Assembly (NCBI RefSeq): GCF_008039565.1
Contig: NZ_VDUX01000003.1
Location: 310,001 to 374,000 of the forward strand
DNA: 64,000 nucleotides
From: Aeromicrobium terrae
Lineage (GTDB): Bacteria > Actinomycetota > Actinomycetes > Propionibacteriales > Nocardioidaceae
Direction: 5' to 3'
Shown here one piece after another: positions 8,285-14,619 of this stretch (the first letter of the stretch is position 1; the number at the start of each line of letters is the position of its first letter). The notes below the pieces were generated by a model. It was not told the origin of the DNA. It made no database searches and saw only the letters and a program-made list of their open reading frames with translations. A program made the translations under genes and the position numbers.

Positions 8285-8290
8285 AGCCAA
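8285..8290 (-). promoter_or_regulatory. -10 element of the NTF2-like gene (leaderless)
   Basis: TTGGCT on the minus strand lies 6 nt before the ATG and 21 nt after the island operator, the same spacing as at three other genes. Confidence 0.6.
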
Positions 8291-8311
8291 GCAACGCGTC
8301 GATCCGGTGTC

Positions 8312-8329
8312 GTCCGTGCTGCCACGGAC
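8312..8329 (-). promoter_or_regulatory. Island operator site A (GTCCGTG-N4-CACGGAC)
   Basis: A perfect 7-bp inverted repeat with spacer CTGC. Read on the minus strand it is followed by GAC, 18 nt and the -10 TTGGCT of the NTF2-like gene. The centre lies about 42.5 bp upstream of the predicted transcription start, the class II activator position used by Crp/Fnr proteins. Confidence 0.8.
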
Positions 8330-8391
8330 CACCGTCCGCTCTGCACCGGGTTTCGCTGCGGGACTGCTCCGGCGCACGACACAATCGACGG

Positions 8392-9054
8392 GTGGCGGCC
8401 TACCGGGTGATCTTGGTCGACGACGCGCCGCTCGTCCGCGAGGGGTTCGCCCGGCTCCTGGCCGAGGAAGGCGTCGACGTGGTCGCCCAGCATGCCGACG
8501 CGGTCGGCATCGTCGCCGCGGTCGAGGAGCTGCGCCCGGACGTCGTGGTCATGGACGTCCGCATGCCTCCCACCCACACGACTGAGGGCCTGCACGCCGC
8601 CGCGGAGCTCAAGGAGCACCATCCCGACGTCGGCGTCCTGGTGCTCTCCCAGTACGTCGAGACGCCGCACGCGATGGACCTGCTCAAGGGTGCACATGGC
8701 GGGGTCGGCTACCTGCTCAAGGAGCGCATCTCCGCGCACACCGAGCTGGTCGACGCGATCGCCCGCGTCGCCGACGGCGGAACCGTGATCGACCCCGAGG
8801 TGGTGCGGAAGGTCTTCGACTCGCCGCGACGCTCCGATCCCTTGGACCGCCTGACCACCCGGGAGCACGAGGTGCTCGCGTTGCTGGCCGAGGGGCACTC
8901 CAACGCGGCCATCGCGGACCTGCTGGCCACCAGCAACCGGACGATCGAGACCCACACGAGCCGGATCTTCACCAAGCTCGACCTGGAGGCGACCCCCAGC
9001 ACCCACCGCCGGGTGCTGGCCGTCCTCGCGCACCTGCGGGCGAGCGCGAGCTGA
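8392..9054 (+). CDS. NarL/LuxR-family response regulator
   Basis: A 220-residue two-domain regulator. The receiver (1-120) has the acidic pair VDDAPLVREG, phosphoacceptor Asp in DVVVMDVRMPPTHTTEG and the conserved Lys in GYLLKERI. The C-terminal HTH (about 150-215) reads LTTREHEVLALLAEGHSNAAIADLLATSNRTIETH. The THTTEG insertion is typical of one actinobacterial NarL subgroup. GTG start; a CACAAT hexamer 6 nt upstream suggests a leaderless message. No kinase adjoins it directly; the nearest is the HK-TerB gene 4 kb away. It is divergent from the NTF2-like gene. Confidence 0.9.
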   Translation: MAAYRVILVDDAPLVREGFARLLAEEGVDVVAQHADAVGIVAAVEELRPDVVVMDVRMPPTHTTEGLHAAAELKEHHPDVGVLVLSQYVETPHAMDLLKGAHGGVGYLLKERISAHTELVDAIARVADGGTVIDPEVVRKVFDSPRRSDPLDRLTTREHEVLALLAEGHSNAAIADLLATSNRTIETHTSRIFTKLDLEATPSTHRRVLAVLAHLRASAS

Positions 9055-9060
9055 CGCGGC

Positions 9061-9078
9061 GTCCGTGGCAGCACGGAC
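9061..9078 (+). promoter_or_regulatory. Island operator site B (GTCCGTG-N4-CACGGAC)
   Basis: A perfect palindrome with spacer GCAG, followed by GAC, 18 nt and the hexamer TTGACT (9100-9105). It lies upstream of the Crp/Fnr gene and would allow that regulator to control itself. Confidence 0.8.
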
Positions 9079-9137
9079 GACAGGGCCCGCACTCCGGCCT
9101 TGACTGGGTCGACGATCTTCCCACCCAGGAGCGCGCG

Positions 9138-9833
9138 ATGGCCCTCTCGAGCGTCGGTGCGATGCCGCGCACGACCGACTGGTCCCTGCTCGCGTCGCTG
9201 CCCGAGACCGAGCGGGAGCAGCTGCTCGCTCACACCCGCGGGCGCACTTACACGCGCAACGAGGTGCTCGTGCGCGAGGGCGACCCGTCCGACAGCCTCC
9301 ACCTGGTCGAGGCGGGCCGGCTCGCGGTCCGTGTCGGCACGGCGGCCGGCGACACCGCGACGCTGAACGTGATCGGGCCGGGCGACTGGTTCGGCGAGCT
9401 CTCGCTGCTCGGCGACGGAGCTCCGACCCGGACGGCGACCGTCGTGGCGCTCGAGACCGCGACGACGCGGGCCCTGACGGCCGGCGCGTTCGACGACCTC
9501 CGGCAGCGTCACCCCGCCAGCGGCGAGCTGCTCCTCACCCTGCTCTCGCGACGGGTCGAGGAGCTGAGCGATCGCCTGGTCGAGGTGATGTACGAGAGCC
9601 TCGACCGCCGCGTCTACCGCAGCCTGCAGCGCCTGGTCCGGATCTACGGCGACGACTCCACCCGCCCGGTGACCGTCCGCATCACCCAGGAGCAGCTGGC
9701 CGGGCTCGTCGGCAGCACCCGCTCGAGCGTCAACGAGGTCCTCCAGAAGCTGGCGCGTCGGGGCGTGGTCGAGCTCAGCCGGGGCCGCATCGTCGTCCAC
9801 CAGCCGGGTGAGCTGGTGCGCAGAGCGTCATGA
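9138..9833 (+). CDS. Crp/Fnr-family transcriptional regulator
   Basis: A 231-residue regulator. The cyclic-nucleotide-binding domain (about 20-135) contains VLVREGDPSDSLHLVEAGRLAVRV and a phosphate-binding cassette-like GDWFGELSLLGDGAPTRTATV with the Arg that contacts nucleotide phosphate. A long dimer helix (RVEELSDRLVEVMYESLDRRV) leads to the winged helix, whose recognition helix is GSTRSSVNEVLQKL. Relative to E. coli CRP it keeps Arg180 but replaces Glu181 by Ser and Arg185 by Glu, so its half-site should differ from TGTGA. AGGAG precedes the ATG. An island operator sits upstream, suggesting autoregulation. Ligand is unknown. Confidence 0.92.
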   Translation: MALSSVGAMPRTTDWSLLASLPETEREQLLAHTRGRTYTRNEVLVREGDPSDSLHLVEAGRLAVRVGTAAGDTATLNVIGPGDWFGELSLLGDGAPTRTATVVALETATTRALTAGAFDDLRQRHPASGELLLTLLSRRVEELSDRLVEVMYESLDRRVYRSLQRLVRIYGDDSTRPVTVRITQEQLAGLVGSTRSSVNEVLQKLARRGVVELSRGRIVVHQPGELVRRAS

Positions 9834-9939
9834 AGTCGACGGATCGTGCGTCGGGTTCCGGACAGAACGGTCCGCAGGATCCGAGGAAGGTAAGACCCAA
9901 CCGGGAGCACCGTGTCTCCCACAACCTGAGGAGAACACC

Positions 9940-10173
9940 ATGGTCGAGATCAACCGACCGGAAGACAGCTTCGACAAGAATGAGCTCGACGTCGAGGGCC
10001 ATCGCGTCCTGCGCAACCTGCCCGGCGACGAGAGCGACGACACCGAGGGGCACCGCGTCCTGCGCAACCTGCCCGGCGACGAGAGCGACGACACCGAAGG
10101 TCACCGCGTGCTCCGCCAGACGCCGGCCGACGACGACGATGACGACACCGAGGGCCACCGCGTCCTTCGCTGA
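9940..10173 (+). CDS. Acidic EGHRVLR-repeat peptide (77 aa)
   Basis: A 77-residue peptide with an 18-residue N-terminal leader (MVEINRPEDSFDKNELDV) and four copies of EGHRVLR at 19-25, 36-42, 53-59 and 71-77. The linkers are NLPGDESDDT twice and QTPADDDDDDT once, so the unit EGHRVLRNLPGDESDDT is a 51-bp near-identical DNA repeat. It has no Cys, no signal peptide and no membrane segment. AGGAG lies 6 nt before the ATG. The layout of a leader plus repeated basic cores split by acidic linkers resembles a multi-core precursor; the downstream gene order (GAF protein, then subtilisin) suggests processing. Function is not known; it could also be a disordered acidic protein. Confidence 0.8.
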   Translation: MVEINRPEDSFDKNELDVEGHRVLRNLPGDESDDTEGHRVLRNLPGDESDDTEGHRVLRQTPADDDDDDTEGHRVLR

Positions 10174-10209
10174 CCACGCCGGGCCGGGCGGTGACGGGAG
10201 TCGTCGATC

Positions 10210-10707
10210 GTGACTGACGCCCTGATCCGCTCGGTCACCGCCGTGCGTGAGCTGTTCGACGCGGCCGCGTGCTCCTGCGCGCTCGCGAGTCCCGAGGGCG
10301 ACTCACTGACCTTCATGGCCGCCGACGGCATCGGCGCCGAGGAGGTGATCGGCGTCGTGGTGCCCGTCGGGCGCGGACTCGTGGGCTGGACGGCGATGTC
10401 CGGGCAGCCCGTGGCGGTCCGCGACGTCGGCGACGACTCCCGGTTCGCCCGCGACATCGCGGAGAGCACCGGGTACGTCCCGACGGCCATCCTGGCCGCG
10501 CCGTTCTTCGACTCGGCCGGCGAGGTCGTCGGGGTCCTGGAGGTCCTGGACCCCGCCATCGACACGTCCGGCGACTGGCCGTTGGCGGTGCTGGGGACGC
10601 TCGCCTCCCAGCTCGGGGCGATCGTCGCGGGCGACGGCCCGTCCGACGCCGACCAGCGATACCTGGCGATCGGGCGGCAGGTCGTCGAGCTCGTCGAGCG
10701 ACGATGA
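10210..10707 (+). CDS. GAF-domain protein
   Basis: A 165-residue stand-alone GAF domain: LIRSVTAVRELFDAAACSCALASPEGDSLTFMAADGIGAEEVIGVVVPVGRGLVGWTAMSGQPVAVRDV, then DSRFARDIAESTGYVPTAILAAPFFDSAGEVVGVLEVLD. This is the full ligand-pocket pattern with the typical GRGLVGW and AAPF elements. GAF domains bind cyclic nucleotides, haem or other small ligands; Cys at about 21 and 23 could be redox sensitive. The GTG start lies 36 nt after the repeat peptide, and the stop overlaps the S8 gene (ATGA), so all three probably form one operon. Confidence 0.85.
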   Translation: MTDALIRSVTAVRELFDAAACSCALASPEGDSLTFMAADGIGAEEVIGVVVPVGRGLVGWTAMSGQPVAVRDVGDDSRFARDIAESTGYVPTAILAAPFFDSAGEVVGVLEVLDPAIDTSGDWPLAVLGTLASQLGAIVAGDGPSDADQRYLAIGRQVVELVERR

Positions 10708-11567
10708 GCCGCCTCCCGGCCTGGTCCGAGGCGTTCGCCTCGGACCGACTGCCTGATCTCCCCGCCCTCCCGCTGGAGGACGCGCGCGACTGGGCCTTCG
10801 GCGGCTCCACCGGGGCCGGCGTCGACCTGGCCATCGTGGACAGCGGCATCGACGCCGACCACCCGGACGTCGGCGGCGTGACCTCCGCGGTCGCGATGGA
10901 GCCGGACGACACCCTGCACGAGGGCTACCGGGCGGTCGAAGGCCCGCACGAGGACCTCTTCGGCCACGGCACGGCATGCGCGGCGATCGTCCGGTCCTTG
11001 GCGCCCGACGTCGCCCTGCACAGCATCCGCGTGCTCGGGTCGAACCTGAAGGGCCGGGGGCGGATGTTCCACGCCGGGCTCCTGTGGGCGGTGGACCACG
11101 GCTTCGACGTCGCGAACCTGTCGCTGTCGAGCAAGAGCGACGCGATGTACGCGCCGCTGCACGAGGTCGCCGACCTCGCCTACTTCGAGCGCACCCTGCT
11201 GGTCTGCGCGGCGAACAACCAGCCCGGGCCGACCTATCCGTCCGAGTACGCGTCCGTCGTCTCGGTCGCCTGCCAGCCGGGCGACGACCCGTGGACGCTG
11301 TCGGCGAACCCCAAGCCGCCGGTCGAGTTCGGGGCCCGCGGCGTCGACGTCGAGGTGGCCTGGCTCGACGGTGGCAGCACCGTCGCGACCGGCAACAGCT
11401 TCGCCGCTCCGCACGTCGCCGCGATGGCGGCGCTCATCCTCGCCAAGCACCCCGGCTTGTCGCCGTACCAGGTGAAGGCGGTGCTGCAGGCGGTCAGCGA
11501 CAACGCAGAGATCCGGACCGACGTCGTCCGTGACACCACGGACGACGCCGGGTCCGCTGCTTCATAG
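10704..11567 (+). CDS. Cytoplasmic S8 (subtilisin-like) serine peptidase
   Basis: A 287-residue subtilase with the full triad: Asp46 in AIVDSGID, His88 in LFGHGTACAAIV and Ser232 in ATGNSFAAPHVAA (GNS in place of the usual GTS), with oxyanion Asn in VCAANNQ. No signal peptide or long propeptide is present, so it should act inside the cell, unlike most subtilases. Translational coupling to the GAF gene and proximity to the EGH-repeat peptide suggest that it cuts that peptide, perhaps under GAF control; this is inference. The promoter and operator of the next gene lie inside its last codons. Confidence 0.9.
   Translation: MSRLPAWSEAFASDRLPDLPALPLEDARDWAFGGSTGAGVDLAIVDSGIDADHPDVGGVTSAVAMEPDDTLHEGYRAVEGPHEDLFGHGTACAAIVRSLAPDVALHSIRVLGSNLKGRGRMFHAGLLWAVDHGFDVANLSLSSKSDAMYAPLHEVADLAYFERTLLVCAANNQPGPTYPSEYASVVSVACQPGDDPWTLSANPKPPVEFGARGVDVEVAWLDGGSTVATGNSFAAPHVAAMAALILAKHPGLSPYQVKAVLQAVSDNAEIRTDVVRDTTDDAGSAAS
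11526..11543 (+). promoter_or_regulatory. Island operator site C (inside S8 gene end)
   Basis: GTCCGTG-ACAC-CACGGAC, extended to 10-bp arms (GTCGTCCGTG / CACGGACGAC). It is followed by 18 nt and TAGCGT (11565-11570), whose first three bases are the stop codon of the S8 gene. It would drive the NmrA-like gene. Confidence 0.8.
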
Positions 11568-11599
11568 CGTCGCCATGACCTCACCTGGATGGAGCAGCC

Positions 11600-12541
11600 A
11601 TGAGCACGAAGACCATCGCCGTCATCGGCGCGACCGGAGCACAGGGCGGTTCCCTCACCCGTGCGGCTCTGGCCGACACGTCGGGTGAGTGGGCCGTTCG
11701 CGCCATCACGCGGAACCCCGACGGCGACGTCGCTCGTGGCCTCGCGGCCGCCGGAGCCGAGGTCGTCCGAGCCGATCTCGACGACGTCGAGAGCCTCACC
11801 GAGGCGTTCGACGGTGCGTACGGCGCCTTCTGCGTGACCAACTTCTGGGAGCACTTCTCCGGCGCCAAGGAGATCGAGCAGGCACGGAACCTGGCTCAGG
11901 CGGCCGGGTCAGCCGGGGTGCAGCACGTCATCTGGAGCACGCTCGAGGACACCCGTGACTACCTGCCCGCCGGCGACACGCGCATGCCCCGACTGCAGGG
12001 TGAGTACGCCGTGCCGCACTTCGACGCCAAGGCCGAGGCCGACAAGCTCTTCGCCGACCTTCCCACCACGTACCTGCGAGCGTCGTTCTTCTGGGACAAC
12101 CTCTATGCCTTCGGCCTCGGCCCCACGAAGGGCGACGACGGGTCGTACAGCGTGACCTTCCCGATGGGCGACAGCCCGATGGCCGGCATCGCTGCCGAGG
12201 ACGTCGGCAAGGTGGCTTTCGGCGTGTTCAAGGCCGGGGACCGGTTCATCGGGAAGACCTTCGGCATCGCCTCGGAGTTCCTGACCATCCGCGAGATGGC
12301 CGACGGGCTCGAGGCCGTGCTGCCGACCGGCTCGATCGCCTACAACAACCCTGAGCCCGACCTCTACCGCACCTTCGGCTTCCCGGGCGCCGACGAGATG
12401 GGCAACATGTTCCAGATCTACCGCGACTTCCCCGAGGAGTTCGCGGCGAAGCGGGACACGAGCCTGGCGCGGGAGCTCAACCCGGAGCTGCAGACGTATG
12501 AGCAGTTCCTCGCCAAGCACAAGGACAAGATCCCGCTGTAG
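11600..12541 (+). CDS. NmrA/HSCARG-like NAD(P)-binding protein
   Basis: A 313-residue atypical short-chain dehydrogenase. The N-terminal dinucleotide motif is IGATGAQGGSLTRAAL; RNPDGDVARGLAAAGAEVVRADLDDVESL follows, typical of NmrA proteins. The segment HVIWSTLEDTRDYLPAGD and a late YEQFLAKHKDKIPL tail match the NmrA/HSCARG group, which bind NADP(H) as redox sensors rather than act as enzymes. A GGATGGAGCAGCC site precedes the ATG. Its own promoter with an island operator indicates co-regulation with the Crp/Fnr and NTF2-like genes. Confidence 0.87.
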   Translation: MSTKTIAVIGATGAQGGSLTRAALADTSGEWAVRAITRNPDGDVARGLAAAGAEVVRADLDDVESLTEAFDGAYGAFCVTNFWEHFSGAKEIEQARNLAQAAGSAGVQHVIWSTLEDTRDYLPAGDTRMPRLQGEYAVPHFDAKAEADKLFADLPTTYLRASFFWDNLYAFGLGPTKGDDGSYSVTFPMGDSPMAGIAAEDVGKVAFGVFKAGDRFIGKTFGIASEFLTIREMADGLEAVLPTGSIAYNNPEPDLYRTFGFPGADEMGNMFQIYRDFPEEFAAKRDTSLARELNPELQTYEQFLAKHKDKIPL

Positions 12542-12568
12542 GCGGCACCGGCAGGACCCGTCGGTGGG

Positions 12569-12659
12569 TGGTCTCGATACACCTCCAGCTCGCTGGCGCT
12601 CGCGGAGGCACTCGACCACCGAAGCCACTTCTCGGGGTCTGGAGCCTATCGAGACCACG
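12569..12659. repeat. Dispersed palindromic intergenic repeat, copy 2
   Basis: Shares GGTCTCGATACACCT, GCTCGCTGGCGCTCGC and CACTCGACCACCG with the copies at 2993-3095 and 51914-52019; the far arm CTATCGAGACCAC closes the fold. It fills the gap between the NmrA-like gene and the convergent kinase gene. Confidence 0.75.
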
Positions 12660-14162
12660 TCAGGCGGGCGTGGTGCCGTGCGGGAGCACCGGCGTCACGA
12701 TGGTGGTGAACCGCCGTCGGCGCAGCGCCGCATCGGCCTCGACGATGGCCCGCAGCTCGTCGAGCTCGTCGCTCGTGACGCCCAGCACGGCGGCCGAGCG
12801 CTCCAGGTGGCTCAGCTCGCCCGGGGTGAACGGACCGTCGCTGAAGCACATCCGGATCGAGTCGTACAGCATGCCCCGCCTGGTCTCCGGGATCCCCGGC
12901 AGCTGGATCAGGTCCTCGAGGGTGTCGGAGTCGTCGTAGGTGGCGACCGCCTCGATCACCCAGTCCGCGTCGCGCGCGGCCGTGAGGTAGCCGATCAGCC
13001 ACTCGCGCTCGCGGTCGGTGATGCTGGCGTTCCCCCCGGCGCACAGCAGCATCACCTTGCCGGCGATGAGGTTGTCCTCGTCCCTGATCTGGTCGACGAC
13101 CTCGCCGGGCATGTCCCAGTTCTCGCGCACGAACCACCGCAGCGCGGTCATGCGTCGCTGCTCAGCGTCGGTCTGGACGGCCTGGTCCAGCGGCAGGGCG
13201 GCGGTCACCGTGGTGCCCGACGCGGGCGGGCTGACGAGCTCGAAGACGCCGCCGAGCGCACCGATCCGGTCGGCCAGGCCCTGCAGCCCTGACCCCGCGG
13301 AGGGTTCGGCGCCCCCGGCCCCGTCGTCGCGCACGCTGATGTGGAGGACGTCGTCGGCCACGTATGCCTGCACCGAGACGCGCGTCGCGGACGCGTGCTT
13401 GTTCACGTTGGTGAGGGCCTCGGCGACCAGGTAGTACGCAGCAACCTCGACGGCCTCGGGCAGCCGTTCGGGCAGGTCGACCTGCAGGTCGACGGGCAGG
13501 CCGGGTCGCTCCGCCAGTGACTCGAGCGCCCCGCGGAGCCCGGTGTCCTCGACGATCGCCGGGTGGATGCCGCGGGTCAGCTCACGGAGCTCGGCGATCG
13601 CGTCGCTGAGCTCGCGGGCGGCGTCGTCGAGCAGGGCGGTGAGCTCAGGGTCGTCGGCGGCTCGCCGGCTCGCCAGCCGGAACGTCAGCGAGAGCCCGAC
13701 CAGTCGCTGCTGCGCGCCGTCGTGCAGGTTGCGCTCGACGCGCTGGAGCTCGCGGTCCCCGGCGTCGAGGATGCGGGCCCGCGACAGGCGCGCCTCGAGC
13801 AGCTCGGCCCGGAGCTGTGCCTTGAGCCGTTCGTTGTCGAGGGCCAGGGACGCCGCGTCCACCGCGGCCCGCAGCCGACGCGGGCGACGTAGCAGGCGAC
13901 GGTCGTGCAGGAGTCCGGCCACGGGCTTGCCGCCGCGGTCGATGGGTGTGAACGCCCGTCCGGCCCGCGCGTCCGGGCGGGGCGTCGACTCCCCGAGCCC
14001 GGTGATCCAGCCGCTCCCGCTGCCGACCTGGGTGTAGACGATCTCGAGGTCCGGGTCGCCGAGCACGCGGCGCAAGGTGTCGCGGACCGTGGCGTCGGGA
14101 CCGCCCGCGCCGAGCCCTGCGAACGACAACGCCAGTCGCCTGTCCCTCCGCCTGCGGATCAT
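12660..14162 (-). CDS. Histidine kinase with C-terminal TerB-like domain
   Basis: A 500-residue soluble kinase. Residues 1-110 form a degenerate sensor region; HisKA_3 has the phosphoacceptor His147 in RVERNLHDGAQQRLVG, the N box is EALTNVNKHASATRV (about 248-262) and the G box is DDGAGGAEPSAGSGLQGLADRIGALGG. From about 338 to the end a second unit begins MTALRWFVRENWD and continues CAGGNASITDREREWLIGYLTAARD, an acidic-loop helical pattern like TerB/COG3793 tellurite-resistance proteins. The two parts are in one frame with no stop. The ATG overlaps the end of the receiver gene, so kinase and receiver form one operon. A fusion of this kind is unusual; TerB domains occur in stress and phage-resistance contexts. 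Confidence 0.8.
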   Translation of the reverse strand: MIRRRRDRRLALSFAGLGAGGPDATVRDTLRRVLGDPDLEIVYTQVGSGSGWITGLGESTPRPDARAGRAFTPIDRGGKPVAGLLHDRRLLRRPRRLRAAVDAASLALDNERLKAQLRAELLEARLSRARILDAGDRELQRVERNLHDGAQQRLVGLSLTFRLASRRAADDPELTALLDDAARELSDAIAELRELTRGIHPAIVEDTGLRGALESLAERPGLPVDLQVDLPERLPEAVEVAAYYLVAEALTNVNKHASATRVSVQAYVADDVLHISVRDDGAGGAEPSAGSGLQGLADRIGALGGVFELVSPPASGTTVTAALPLDQAVQTDAEQRRMTALRWFVRENWDMPGEVVDQIRDEDNLIAGKVMLLCAGGNASITDREREWLIGYLTAARDADWVIEAVATYDDSDTLEDLIQLPGIPETRRGMLYDSIRMCFSDGPFTPGELSHLERSAAVLGVTSDELDELRAIVEADAALRRRRFTTIVTPVLPHGTTPA

Positions 14163-14512
14163 CGCGCCAGCAGCTCGGTGATGACGGCGAGCGAGAGCTC
14201 GTCCTTGGGGATGTAGCCCGCGGCGACCCCTTCGGCCAGCAGACGGCCGTGGTCCAAGCCGAGCGTCGACATCAGGATCACCACGGTCGTACCGACCTTC
14301 CCCTGGAGGCGCCGGGCGACCTCCACCCCGTCGATCCAGGGCATCCGGACGTCGACCAGGACGACGTCAGGGTAGCAACGCTGGACCGTCGCGAGGGCCT
14401 GCTTGCCGGAAGCCAGCTCGGCCACGACCTCGACGCCCTCGGCCTCCAGCGCCCGCCGAGCCGTCGCGCGGAACCGTCGATCGTCATCGATCAGAACGAC
14501 CCGCAGTGGCAT
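14159..14512 (-). CDS. Stand-alone receiver (CheY-like) protein
   Basis: A 117-residue receiver only: RVVLIDDDRRFRATARRAL, phosphoacceptor Asp in DVVLVDVRMPWIDGVEVARRL and Lys in GYIPKDEL. There is no HTH, so it cannot bind DNA alone. Start at 14512 with GGAGGGTGGACGG before the ATG; the ORF extension to 14647 is rejected because it crosses operator D. It is the first gene of the operon with the HK-TerB kinase and may act by protein interaction or as a phosphate sink. Confidence 0.87.
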   Translation of the reverse strand: MPLRVVLIDDDRRFRATARRALEAEGVEVVAELASGKQALATVQRCYPDVVLVDVRMPWIDGVEVARRLQGKVGTTVVILMSTLGLDHGRLLAEGVAAGYIPKDELSLAVITELLAR

Positions 14513-14545
14513 CCGTCCACCCTCCCACCAGCGACGTCGCCGGTG

Positions 14546-14563
14546 ATCCGTGCTGGCACGGAC
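14546..14563 (+). promoter_or_regulatory. Island operator site D (ATCCGTG-N4-CACGGAC)
   Basis: One-mismatch palindrome with spacer CTGG, followed by GAC, 18 nt and the hexamer TAGCGT (14585-14590), identical in sequence and position to site C. It precedes the secreted repeat protein gene. The opposite direction lacks the GAC and -10 pattern. Confidence 0.78.
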
Positions 14564-14619
14564 GACTCCGCGTGACGCCGGACCTAGCGTCGGGGCACCC
14601 TCCCGAACGGACTCCCGCC

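Noticed and set aside
9851..9874. A fifth island operator before the repeat-peptide gene (CGGAC-N6-GTCCG)
   Set aside because: The half-sites and spacer differ from the consensus and no -10 hexamer lies at the regulon distance.
14512..14546. Operator D controlling the divergent receiver-kinase operon
   Set aside because: In that direction the site lacks the GAC and -10 pattern; the start is instead preceded by a good Shine-Dalgarno site.
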